From a virus, in IMG/VR virus record IMGVR_UViG_3300047359_000133, positions 1-20,362 of that record: a stretch of 20,362 nucleotides of DNA. One strand, 5' to 3'. This document shows, in pieces, positions 1 through 6,549 of this stretch; position 1 is the stretch's first letter, and each line of letters starts with the position of its first letter. The notes under the pieces were generated by a model. That model ran no database searches. It saw only the letters and a program-made list of their open reading frames with translations, and had not been told where the DNA came from. The position numbers and the translations under genes were made by a program.

Positions 1-646
1 CGCGTATCTCTTCGATGCTCATAGTCTTGCCAACATACTTTTCGCAATGTTGTCGGGTCTTTGAGTCATCAGGCCCGAAATACTTAAACTCTGTGGCTCC
101 TGCCTCTAGTGACATATTGGTCGTGATGGTCCTATCGAAGTCCATCAGACCATCATTCAGTGCTACTTGCGCATAGCGTCCAAGGTCAGCGTCCACGCTC
201 TGCTGTATCTGCTCTACCGCCTGCGCGAATGGTAATCCGGTCAGCGTGTTCGCATACACCTGAGAAGCGACAGCCTCGACAAACTCTTCTCCTAGTGTCT
301 CAAGGCCACGAAATGACAACTGCTGTAACTGTCGCACTACCGACTCATCAAGCCTTGCAAGTGCTGTGTAGTTGCCAAGCATCAATTCTGCCTGTTGAGC
401 CACCACCGCGTAATCACGGATCATGTCGTCAATCTCTGTGAGATACTCTTCCTGCACGAATTGGCTGATCGTTGCGCGAGCGTTAACGGCCCACTCTAAA
501 TCGAACAAATCACCATCTCGTAACGGCGCACTGCCCATCAACTGCACGACACGCTGTGACAGTATGGCAAGCGCATTCTGCAATCTAAGCTCGTGCCTTT
601 TGGCGCGGTCGATTACATCTCTGGCGTGGTCAGTATCAGCCGCCAT
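1..646 (-). CDS. Minor head / head-morphogenesis protein (Mu gpF-like), partial at 3' end
   Basis: The frame is open from an ATG at 646 to the window edge, giving 215 visible residues starting MAADTDHARDVIDRAKRHE; the C-terminus is outside the window. The N-terminal half is helical and polar. Near the visible end is the segment GPDDSKTRQHCEKYVGKTM, which fits the D-x-x-T-R-x-x-C signature of the SPP1 gp7/Mu gpF head-morphogenesis family. Proteins of this family sit next to the portal and help assemble the procapsid. The start overlaps the portal stop by 11 nt, as expected for coupled translation. The position directly downstream of the portal agrees with the call. The family assignment is by motif and context only. 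Confidence 0.72.
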   Translation of the reverse strand, partial: MAADTDHARDVIDRAKRHELRLQNALAILSQRVVQLMGSAPLRDGDLFDLEWAVNARATISQFVQEEYLTEIDDMIRDYAVVAQQAELMLGNYTALARLDESVVRQLQQLSFRGLETLGEEFVEAVASQVYANTLTGLPFAQAVEQIQQSVDADLGRYAQVALNDGLMDFDRTITTNMSLEAGATEFKYFGPDDSKTRQHCEKYVGKTMSIEEIR

Positions 647-2144
647 CAGTTACCGTCTGCACTGGCTCGACGAGCGTATCGCCACCAGCGATGTCCTCCA
701 GCCCGATCTTCTCACGCACCTCGTTAGGCGTCACCATTCCACTATCGATGTGGTACTTGTAAATCTGCGTCTCTTTGGTGAAGTCACCGACCGCTGTAGT
801 GGCCTCTTCAATCTCCGCGTGTGCCTGTGCAAGCACTTGGTCATCAAGCACAAGGTCTGCGATCTGCTTATCAATCTCACGCAACAACGTAACTGACTTG
901 ACACCACTAGCACGGGTCTTCTGTAGAAACTCAAGCTCTGTCCCGTAATCACGAATGTCAAAGCTGTCAGGATAGCTGACCTCTACCTCGTGCAGATTGT
1001 GACCCTGCCACCGACACCACAACTCCCACAGCTGTTCTTCAGCAAGCTCGAGGATGTCGGCCTTCTCTGCTAGCTTGGCGTTTAGCATTTGGAACTCAGT
1101 CTGCATAGCCACGCCTGACTGCGTCATTGCCTCTGTGCCGCGTACTGCGCCCATGTGGGCCATACGATTGATCGAGTCGATCTTGTCCTCTATAGAGGCT
1201 CTAATGGCGTCTAGGTTAGCTCCAGACGGTTGCATCTGGTAAGGCTTTAATCCTGCGTCGATATCATCGCTGATGTTAATGACTGCACCAGCACCAGCAG
1301 TCGCGTCAGTGTCAAAGGTTTTAACGAGCGTCGGGTGGTTTGAGATGCGGATAAGCTGTTCGATTTCCGATAGCTCTTGGTAGATCGCTTGTTGCATATA
1401 GCTGATGTCAGAGATGTCGCTGATACCAATGCCGCGAACGATTGACCGGTTGGCCGGTATGTTGACCGCCGGTATCTTGCCGATAGGGTTGTCGATAGTC
1501 TCGACGGTGGTTGCCTCGTCACCGTGGTAACGAATGAGCTGAATTTGCTCTTTGGTCCAGATGCGAAAATACGTTTCTGTCGTCGTGCCGTCTATGCGGT
1601 TAACTGACTCGCGCACCTTCATGTAGGTCAACTCATGGCGACCGCTTGGCATTCGCTCATACTTCCAGTCGTAGACATTCTCTGGCGTGACCAGCGTGAC
1701 GTAGGGCCGTATCTCTTGATCTAACTCTTCGGCTCTAGTGCTTGCCGTCGACTGTGGCTTATCAAGCATGATCCATACGTGACCGTATACGCTCGACCAT
1801 ATCTGAGCTTCACGCATAAAGCTGTTGAAGTTCTGTCCGTCGAGGTTGGCGTCCTTGATGAATGCGATGAGGTCTGCACTACCTTCCATCTGCTGAAAGT
1901 TGCGAGTAGGCGGCTGACGCCATAGGAACGATGAATAAACGTGGACCACGTTGCGGCAGTGGTTGTCTAGCGGTGTAAGCGCCAAGCGCCGCGAGTATGC
2001 GTTCTTGTCCTCATTGAGGTAGCTGGTCAGGTAAGAACCATCGCGATAGTCTTGCCCGCCCATGTATGACCGAACATAAAACTCCCAGCGGTCCAGATTG
2101 TTTTCATAGTCGGGGTGCTGGTACTCAATATCTTCGTAATACAT
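636..2144 (-). CDS. Portal protein (DUF4055-type)
   Basis: 502 residues, a normal length for a portal. It lies directly downstream of the large terminase and upstream of the minor head gene, the standard head-module order. Recognisable pieces are the N-terminal YLTSYLNEDKNAYSRRLALT segment, the central SISDISYMQQAIYQELSEIEQL-type helix region (about residues 240 to 265), and a segment around residues 325 to 355 rich in MAQSGVAMQ-type residues. These match my memory of DUF4055 portal-like proteins. The portal forms the dodecameric DNA entry channel at one vertex and docks the terminase. The ATG at 2144 follows the terL stop with no gap, and an AGAGGTGG Shine-Dalgarno lies inside the end of terL. 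Confidence 0.85.
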   Translation of the reverse strand: MYYEDIEYQHPDYENNLDRWEFYVRSYMGGQDYRDGSYLTSYLNEDKNAYSRRLALTPLDNHCRNVVHVYSSFLWRQPPTRNFQQMEGSADLIAFIKDANLDGQNFNSFMREAQIWSSVYGHVWIMLDKPQSTASTRAEELDQEIRPYVTLVTPENVYDWKYERMPSGRHELTYMKVRESVNRIDGTTTETYFRIWTKEQIQLIRYHGDEATTVETIDNPIGKIPAVNIPANRSIVRGIGISDISDISYMQQAIYQELSEIEQLIRISNHPTLVKTFDTDATAGAGAVINISDDIDAGLKPYQMQPSGANLDAIRASIEDKIDSINRMAHMGAVRGTEAMTQSGVAMQTEFQMLNAKLAEKADILELAEEQLWELWCRWQGHNLHEVEVSYPDSFDIRDYGTELEFLQKTRASGVKSVTLLREIDKQIADLVLDDQVLAQAHAEIEEATTAVGDFTKETQIYKYHIDSGMVTPNEVREKIGLEDIAGGDTLVEPVQTVTDGG

Positions 2145-3356
2145 TTACGTCCACCTCTGCGGGGCTTGCGGCTTATTCACCTTTCGTATGGGAAACAGAT
2201 ATTCAACGGCATAGCCCAGTGCGTCATTCATGTGATCGAAGCCGTCCTTCTCTGGCTGACTGGTGCCTTCCTTGTAGGTGTGGCGTTCCAATGATTCGAT
2301 CACCTTCTTGCACTTAGGGTCTACAAACAAGCGCCGCTGACCATCTTTAGACAGTAGACGCGAGTTTACGCTGTTTATCCTATCTCTAACCGCCGCGTGT
2401 GATGACCTTACTTTCACATCAAATCCCGCGTTTTGCAGAATGGACAAATCCGTTCTACCCCCTGCGCTCGTTTTCCGTTGACGCGATGCAGGGTCAGGGT
2501 ATATGACTATTGTACCATTTCCGTAGCGTGTGCGAATCTCTGCGACCATCTCATCGGTGTTTGAGCCAAACATAACAATCTCATCGAATACGTGCAGTGT
2601 GTCGCCTTTGCGGGTCATCAGTACGGCAGACATCGGATCGAGGTTAAAGTCCATCCCGACATGGATGACAGGGTGTTCACCATCATGCCTAATTACTGAC
2701 TCTTCTCGCTTAAAGCCGTAGTAAATAATTCCACTGTAATTTACGAAGGCCGCGAGGTATTCCTGCTGAAATGTCCGTTCGTCTAAATCTGCTTTAGCTG
2801 ACTCAATTTCTGACGGTGGGACATTACCGCCCTCAACAGTTGTATATTGATGCGAACTCCAGCCAGCATCCTCATCTAGTCCTTTCGCCCATAGATCATA
2901 AAAGTGATTTCGTCCTTTTGGCGTGCCAATGAAAACGGCACTTCCCATTTTATCGGATAAAGACGGCCTGATTACCTCATACCATGCCTGTGGTTTCATA
3001 TCTGCAAACTCATCAAGCACAACGAAATCTAATGACCGCCCTCTTAAATTGTCAGGCTTTTCAGCACCTTTCAGTGAGATAGTTGATCCATTTAATAAGT
3101 AAATAGTAAGTGATGATTCATTCGTTTTTGCTATGTACTCACTAGGTATCTGCTCAATGAGCATTTCCCATGCAATTTCTTTTGCGGCTTTATATGTTGG
3201 AGCGACATACCATACGTTTTGGTCTTTTGCGGTTAGTGCGCGACTAAGTATCTCTGCTGTACTTAAAAAGGTTTTGCCGAATCGACGGCCAGCGACTATG
3301 ACACGGAAACGAGAGGAGTCGTCATATATTTTTGTCTGAGGTTTAGTTAGCTTCAT
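2145..3356 (-). CDS. terL: Terminase large subunit (ATPase-nuclease)
   Basis: 403 residues. This is the DNA-packaging motor: an N-terminal ATPase translocates DNA into the procapsid and a C-terminal RNase H-like nuclease cuts the concatemer. Visible motifs in order are Walker A AGRRFGKT (22-29), Walker B FVVLDEFA (111-118, with D115 and E116), and coupling motif FIGTPKG (142-148). The nuclease acidic residues appear in GMDFNLDP (D236), YPDPA (D288) and DHMNDALGYAV (D374, D378). All key residues are present, so the enzyme looks intact. The start ATG overlaps the end of the small-subunit gene by 14 nt. It is on the short side for a large terminase but complete. Confidence 0.95.
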   Translation of the reverse strand: MKLTKPQTKIYDDSSRFRVIVAGRRFGKTFLSTAEILSRALTAKDQNVWYVAPTYKAAKEIAWEMLIEQIPSEYIAKTNESSLTIYLLNGSTISLKGAEKPDNLRGRSLDFVVLDEFADMKPQAWYEVIRPSLSDKMGSAVFIGTPKGRNHFYDLWAKGLDEDAGWSSHQYTTVEGGNVPPSEIESAKADLDERTFQQEYLAAFVNYSGIIYYGFKREESVIRHDGEHPVIHVGMDFNLDPMSAVLMTRKGDTLHVFDEIVMFGSNTDEMVAEIRTRYGNGTIVIYPDPASRQRKTSAGGRTDLSILQNAGFDVKVRSSHAAVRDRINSVNSRLLSKDGQRRLFVDPKCKKVIESLERHTYKEGTSQPEKDGFDHMNDALGYAVEYLFPIRKVNKPQAPQRWT

Positions 3357-3699
3357 CGCGTGTAAGTTGTATTACTACAGGCGGTAAGTCTTGTGCTTCC
3401 GTTTCTGTTTCTTTCCACCCTGCCTGTGTCTTTAAGTAAAAGATTTGCGCTGTAGTGTTACCGTCTGTTGCGCTTCGTAACAAACTTTGACTCACTCGAC
3501 CTATTGCTCTTGCCCTGCCTTTTTTATAGGCGGCAGAAACCGATTCATCACGGGCGAAAATAGCACGAAGTGTTCGAGCTGGTATCCCCATATAATCGGC
3601 TATTTGATCTTGATTAAGTACAGCGGCTAGCGTTTCAAGTTCTGCTACTTGGCTGTCAGTAAGTTCTGTGCGCGGACGTCCTCCGCTGTTTTTAGCCAT
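3343..3699 (-). CDS. terS: Terminase small subunit
   Basis: 118 residues from the ATG at 3699. That ATG overlaps the stop of the Mom-like gene by 8 nt, which is why it is preferred over an in-frame ATG 17 codons upstream that would overlap by 59 nt. The N-terminus (MAKNSGGRPRTELTDSQ) followed by QIADYMGIPARTLRAIFARD is a helix-turn-helix that would bind the packaging site. It is followed by the region AYKKGRARAIGRVSQSLL and then TAQIFYLKTQAGWKET. The KTQAGW motif is common in this class of small terminases. It recognises phage DNA and recruits TerL, encoded immediately downstream. Confidence 0.85.
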   Translation of the reverse strand: MAKNSGGRPRTELTDSQVAELETLAAVLNQDQIADYMGIPARTLRAIFARDESVSAAYKKGRARAIGRVSQSLLRSATDGNTTAQIFYLKTQAGWKETETEAQDLPPVVIQLTRDEAN

Positions 3700-4381
3700 T
3701 AGGTTGGAGCGTACAGGTCGGAGTTGCACCGCCCAGACTAGGTTGGTCACCTAGCGCCTGCTCTTTTGTACGCTTAGGGTATGGCTTTGAAAGTTTTGCA
3801 ACGCGCTCTTTAACTTTATCATCAAGCGGCATTAAATAGCGATGCTTACTTAACTTAACTACGTCTTGCACCCATCCTTTTTCAATCCATTCGTTTAATG
3901 AGTACGGGCTATCACAAACCATTTGCATAAACGCTCTGTTAGTAAGGCGCTTGCCTTTATATGTCACCTCTGCATTTGCCGCCGTCTCACCTGCATAAAT
4001 CCAGTTTGTCGCTTGATAAATACCACCGTGATGGTTTTGAGACTTCGCCGCAAATGAAACTACAAGTTTAATATTAGGGTTAGACCGCTTCAAAAACTTC
4101 AGACTCAAAGCAAGCATTTTGCTTACAGGAGCCTTATGAGACTTGAGGGCAACGCGAGTTAGCTCCACGCATTCTGCCTGCGTCAGACTATAAGCCGTGC
4201 CTAAATGACGTGCTGTGCCTCGACTATAAATAATACAGCCTATGTATTTGCTGTCTTCCCACACACCAACTTTCACTAATTTGCCGATAGGTAAGCACTT
4301 GCTGTAGTGCCAATTCACACAAGCAAACTTAGCCGCCTCGTGACTAGCCCAATCTATTTTAAGCGTAGGCTTCTGTGACAC
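3692..4381 (-). CDS. Mom-like DNA modification protein
   Basis: 229 residues. The core (about residues 10 to 130) contains NWHYSKCLPIGKLVKVGVWE, YIGCIIYSRGTA, ECVELTRVAL, KMLALSLKFLK and the segment VVSFAAKSQNHHGGIYQATN. This pattern matches the GNAT-fold Mom family. Phage Mu Mom converts adenine in DNA to a carbamoylmethyl derivative and so blocks many restriction enzymes. The basic C-terminus (KLSKHRY, KRTKEQ) could bind DNA. The start is a GTG at 4381, with only a distant GGTGAG as possible ribosome site, and overlaps the upstream small ORF by 23 nt. The gene is followed directly by terminase, so modification would be expressed as DNA is packaged. Family membership is by motif memory; which substrate is made here is unknown. 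Confidence 0.78.
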   Translation of the reverse strand: MSQKPTLKIDWASHEAAKFACVNWHYSKCLPIGKLVKVGVWEDSKYIGCIIYSRGTARHLGTAYSLTQAECVELTRVALKSHKAPVSKMLALSLKFLKRSNPNIKLVVSFAAKSQNHHGGIYQATNWIYAGETAANAEVTYKGKRLTNRAFMQMVCDSPYSLNEWIEKGWVQDVVKLSKHRYLMPLDDKVKERVAKLSKPYPKRTKEQALGDQPSLGGATPTCTLQPNG

Positions 4382-4568
4382 TTTTTAATCGCTCACCAAA
4401 TTTATTTTTAACTGACTTAACCACTGACTCGATGCCCTTGTAATCAAGGTCTACTACTGTCATTTTTGTGCCGTCAAAAAGCTCAACTCTAAAAGCCTTA
4501 CTGCGTGCGCCACCTTCTTTAGCTTCAAAGCGATTGAGAATGTTTTTGTTTTTTGTTTCGTGATTCAT
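4359..4568 (-). CDS. Small unknown protein between ParB-like and Mom-like genes
   Basis: 69 residues, basic N-terminus, then the compact segment SKAFRVELFDGTKMTVVDLDY and a helix ESVVKSVKNKFGERLKS. I do not recognise the family. The start is well supported: ATG at 4568 with GGGAGG four bases upstream, and ATGA overlap with the ParB-like gene. Its 3' end overlaps the GTG start of the Mom-like gene by 23 nt. In phage Mu a similarly small ORF, com, overlaps mom and controls mom translation. This protein lacks the cysteines expected of Com, so only the layout is analogous. It may be a partner of the modification enzyme or a translational coupler. Confidence 0.75.
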   Translation of the reverse strand: MNHETKNKNILNRFEAKEGGARSKAFRVELFDGTKMTVVDLDYKGIESVVKSVKNKFGERLKSVTEAYA

Positions 4569-5080
4569 TCGACCTCCCTCAAATCAAACTGTTGTTGACA
4601 GTGCGGGCAAGTTACCCACTTAGGGTCTAACTCATCTAGCTGGCCTTGATCTTCTTCGCTTGCAGGCTCAAAGTCTACCTCATTAAGTAATAACGACAGT
4701 TCATCACTATCAAACCCTAATAGGTCAAGGTTGAAGTCGAACTCTTGCAACCGTTTCAACTCAGTAAACAGTGCTTCGTTATCCCAACCTGCGTTGAGTG
4801 CTAGTTTATTATCTGCGATGACGTAGGCTTTGCGTTGTGCCTCACTTAGCCCAATAAGCTCAATAGTAGGCACCGCCGGTAGCTTCAAACGCTTTGCCGC
4901 TAACAAGCGGCCATGTCCCGCAATAATGCTATTTTTTTCGTCGACAAGTATGGGGTTAGTAAATCCGAACTCCATAATGCTTGAGGCTATTTGTGCTACC
5001 TGTTCATCGCTGTGTGTGCGACTGTTCATAGCGTAGGGAAATAGGTCTTGAGTTAGCTTATAGCTGATAGATAGATTCAT
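4565..5080 (-). CDS. ParB-like N-terminal domain protein with CPHC tail
   Basis: 171 residues. The ParB/Srx-like domain covers about residues 8 to 110, with NSRTHSDEQVAQIASSIMEF (19-38), PILV, IIAGHGRLLAAKRL (52-65) and IADNKLALNAGWD (88-100). In place of the partition ParB GERR box it has GHGR, as in phage ParB-like proteins. There is no helix-turn-helix, so it should not bind parS by itself. The acidic C-terminal part ends in CPHC (158-161), half of a zinc site, which might be completed by dimerisation. In many phages such domains are fused to or sit beside DNA methyltransferases; here a Mom-like gene takes that place, suggesting a DNA-modification accessory. No clear ribosome site is seen; it starts 3 nt after the upstream stop. 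Confidence 0.85.
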   Translation of the reverse strand: MNLSISYKLTQDLFPYAMNSRTHSDEQVAQIASSIMEFGFTNPILVDEKNSIIAGHGRLLAAKRLKLPAVPTIELIGLSEAQRKAYVIADNKLALNAGWDNEALFTELKRLQEFDFNLDLLGFDSDELSLLLNEVDFEPASEEDQGQLDELDPKWVTCPHCQQQFDLREVE

Positions 5081-5083
5081 AGT

Positions 5084-5284
5084 TTATAAAGGTGACGGTA
5101 TACCTTCGGCCCAGTATAGGCCATGTGTTTGCCCGTCTTTCACTTCTCCGCGTTTTATGTCTTGGTGTGACATTGGATAGGTTTCTACTGCGCCATCATC
5201 AAATGCGACGAGGTAGTCACCTTCATTTTTCGGCATACCGCCAACCTCGACAGGATGCCATGCTATCGTTACGGTTTGCAACAT
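5084..5284 (-). CDS. Small unknown protein, first gene of the late unit
   Basis: 66 residues from the ATG at 5284 (MLQTVTIAWHPVEVGG...). This start has AGGGGA six bases upstream. An upstream in-frame ATG at 5302 would lie within or before the predicted transcription start of the promoter at 5303-5311, so the shorter start is preferred. The segments PKNEGDYLVAFDDGAVETYP and HGLYWAEGIPSP resemble the small DUF551-like phage proteins, but the match is loose. It is followed 3 nt later by the ParB-like gene. Function unknown. Confidence 0.65.
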   Translation of the reverse strand: MLQTVTIAWHPVEVGGMPKNEGDYLVAFDDGAVETYPMSHQDIKRGEVKDGQTHGLYWAEGIPSPL

Positions 5285-5302
5285 ATAGTGTCCCCTGCTC
5301 AT

Positions 5303-5311
5303 ATTATACCA
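5303..5311 (-). promoter_or_regulatory. Extended -10 promoter of the late (modification-packaging-head) unit
   Basis: On the minus strand the sequence reads TGGTATAAT: a perfect TATAAT (5308 to 5303) preceded by the TGn of an extended -10 element. No good -35 box is present at 16-18 bp. Transcription would start near 5296, leaving a leader of about 12 nt before the ATG at 5284. It lies just downstream of a terminator, which marks a new transcription unit. Confidence 0.6.
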
Positions 5312-5336
5312 ATATATGCTAAAAAGGTGCGGACAA

Positions 5337-5353
5337 TAAATAACGCTTATTTA
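5337..5353. promoter_or_regulatory. Palindrome TAAATAA-CGC-TTATTTA upstream of the late promoter
   Basis: Perfect 7-bp inverted repeat with a 3-bp centre, centred about 49 bp upstream of the predicted start at 5296. The same arms occur at 6344-6361 upstream of another promoter. The place relative to a promoter lacking a -35 box suggests an activator site, but an AT-rich UP-like element is possible. Confidence 0.5.
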
Positions 5354-5375
5354 ATATCCGGCATATCACAGGCAT

Positions 5376-5398
5376 AAAAAAGCCCGCACTCGGCGGGC
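5376..5398 (-). terminator. Rho-independent terminator ending the middle unit
   Basis: On the minus strand a GC-only 6-bp stem (GCCCGC/GCGGGC, 5398-5393 with 5387-5382) and a 5-nt loop are followed by six T (5381-5376). It lies 25 bp after the stop of the last gene of the middle unit and 65 bp before the late promoter. Confidence 0.9.
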
Positions 5399-5423
5399 AA
5401 GGGGTTTCTCACGCCCAAGGAAG

Positions 5424-5603
5424 CTAAACATCGTAACGGATAATCTCTAGGGGTGGCTCGTCATTTTCTTTAAGTTTAACCACCCTAAAGTCTTTGAGTA
5501 TGGCGACGTCTTCTCGCCATCTTTTAGCCATTGTCTCTGCGGCCCTTAATGCGATGATCCAGTCTTCTATGTCCTCATTCGTCAGCGAGACAAGTCTTTT
5601 CAT
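5424..5603 (-). CDS. Small unknown protein, last gene of the middle unit
   Basis: 59 residues from the ATG at 5603 (MKRLVSLTNEDIEDWIIALR...), which has GAGG five bases upstream. A second candidate start at 5639 (AAGGA, five bases upstream) would add 12 residues but lengthen the overlap with the membrane-protein gene from 29 to 65 nt. The protein is a helical segment EDIEDWIIALRAAETMAKRWRED followed by a short strand region. Not recognised. A terminator follows. Confidence 0.55.
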   Translation of the reverse strand: MKRLVSLTNEDIEDWIIALRAAETMAKRWREDVAILKDFRVVKLKENDEPPLEIIRYDV

Positions 5604-5784
5604 AAATTCCTCGCCAGTCAGGATGCCCGTCTTTGCCATTTGTCCTTTCCCACAATTCAACGAATTCGCAGTAAATGTCTTGCTGACTGACGGCTTCTTC
5701 GTAATCACCTTGCCCCGCTACCCCGAATGCTATCACTACTAGTAAAAAAATCACTGCGTATTTTATGTTCGGATTCAAGTGCAT
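5575..5784 (-). CDS. Small single-pass membrane protein
   Basis: 69 residues. Residues 9 to 24 (YAVIFLLVVIAFGVAG) form a membrane anchor or signal segment. The remainder, with DYEEAVSQQDIYCEFVELW and HPDWRGIYEKTC, carries two cysteines and would be periplasmic. The pattern of a short TM, a D-Y-x-x-A helix, then YC-x-x-V and a W/HPD-W segment recurs in small phage and bacterial proteins of unknown role. The start has AAGGGG seven bases upstream. It overlaps the sigma-like gene by 80 nt and the next gene by 29 nt, which is unusual even for a compact phage. Confidence 0.65.
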   Translation of the reverse strand: MHLNPNIKYAVIFLLVVIAFGVAGQGDYEEAVSQQDIYCEFVELWERTNGKDGHPDWRGIYEKTCLADE

Positions 5785-5929
5785 CGTAGTACCCCTTTAA
5801 TTTTGGATCTTTACTTAGTTTTTTTAAGGCTTTAATTTCGATCGTTCTAATTGTTTGACGGCTGACACCCATGACATCCGCAATTTCTTGATGTGTCATG
5901 TGATAAGTAAAATCAAGCGCCCTAGGCAT
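5705..5929 (-). CDS. Stand-alone sigma-70 region-4-like DNA-binding protein
   Basis: 74 residues from the ATG at 5929, which overlaps the preceding gene's stop by 8 nt. Residues 11 to 38 (MTHQEIADVMGVSRQT then IRTIEIKALKKL) closely follow the helix-turn-helix of sigma-70 region 4, which contacts the -35 box. Regions 1 to 3 are absent, so it cannot be a complete sigma factor. Phage proteins of this kind can appropriate host RNA polymerase or act as co-activators. It is encoded shortly before the late promoter, which has an extended -10 but no -35, so it is a reasonable candidate late regulator. The C-terminal 25 residues overlap the next gene and look unconserved. Confidence 0.75.
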   Translation of the reverse strand: MPRALDFTYHMTHQEIADVMGVSRQTIRTIEIKALKKLSKDPKLKGYYDALESEHKIRSDFFTSSDSIRGSGAR

Positions 5930-6263
5930 CTTCAAGACCCCCATACTGTCGCAAAAAATTAACCGCCGGACCGTAAAAAGCAATTCGCCATTTATCTGTA
6001 AAATCTATTCTTTGTGAAACCTTAATACTCCACTGACCTAAATTGTTGCGGAGAATATCGTAGCGGTATTCAGTGTCACCGTGAATTTCGTGGCTTTCTG
6101 TTTTTTCTGCTTTTTTGTTAGCTTTAAGAAACGATTCATATGTTAAATCGCCGCCGTCTAATACAGCGTTGTTAAGAAGTTGTGCGGCACCTTCTGGATA
6201 GCCGTCCCAATGATGATAGGCCGTTTGTCCTGAAAAAAATCTGTAAGTTGCTCTTGTTGCCAT
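5922..6263 (-). CDS. Conserved phage protein of unknown function (HWDGYP family)
   Basis: 113 residues. The N-terminus MATRATYRFFSG followed by HHWDGYPEGAAQLL is a pattern I have seen in many phage hypothetical proteins, with no known function. Downstream come SFLKANKKAEKTESHE, GDTEYRYDIL and WSIKVSQR. The start has an AGGGAGAGG ribosome site. It is the first gene after the promoter at 6305-6333, in one unit with the sigma-like gene. Confidence 0.8.
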   Translation of the reverse strand: MATRATYRFFSGQTAYHHWDGYPEGAAQLLNNAVLDGGDLTYESFLKANKKAEKTESHEIHGDTEYRYDILRNNLGQWSIKVSQRIDFTDKWRIAFYGPAVNFLRQYGGLEDA

Positions 6264-6304
6264 TTTGCCTCTCCCTTGTTTGTTCTTTATTGAACTTACA
6301 AAGG

Positions 6305-6333
6305 ACTATATTCGGCTTTGAGTAACCTGTAAA
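6305..6333 (-). promoter_or_regulatory. Sigma-70 promoter
   Basis: Minus strand: -35 TTTACA (6333-6328), 17-bp spacer, -10 TATAGT (6310-6305); predicted start near 6298. It reads into the unknown/sigma-like/membrane protein unit that ends at the terminator 5376-5398. Confidence 0.7.
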
Positions 6334-6343
6334 CTATTTTCGT

Positions 6344-6361
6344 ATAAATAAACTTATTTAT
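6344..6361. promoter_or_regulatory. Palindrome ATAAATAA-AC-TTATTTAT upstream of a promoter
   Basis: Perfect 8-bp inverted repeat with a 2-bp centre, about 54 bp upstream of the predicted start at 6298 and just upstream of the -35 box. It shares its 7-bp arms with the palindrome at 5337-5353. It slightly overlaps the stop codon of the 62-residue gene. Candidate binding site of a phage regulator. Confidence 0.5.
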
Positions 6362-6549
6362 TTAGGGCAGTGCTTTGCAATTTCAGCTATAAATCGTTCT
6401 TGATCTGGATGTCTCGACAACACATCTAAATAGGTTTGTTCAGTAAACCCTTTGTCTCGACTCAGCCTTGTGAGCAAATCCACTATTTTTTGACTAACTA
6501 CTAAATTGTTTCGTTCTGCGAAACTTTGTCTTTGCTGATGTATACACAT
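6358..6549 (-). CDS. Small unknown protein
   Basis: 63 residues from the ATG at 6549, which has AGGAG nine bases upstream; a TTG three codons earlier directly abuts that ribosome site and is rejected. The sequence is helical (MCIHQQRQSFAERNN, VDLLTRLSRDKGFTEQ, RFIAEIAKHC) with no recognised domain. It has its own candidate promoter at 6579-6584. Confidence 0.6.
   Translation of the reverse strand: MCIHQQRQSFAERNNLVVSQKIVDLLTRLSRDKGFTEQTYLDVLSRHPDQERFIAEIAKHCPK

Noticed and set aside
160-441. Plus-strand open frame opposite the minor head gene
   Set aside because: No ribosome site, low-complexity composition, and fully antisense to a gene with clear family motifs.
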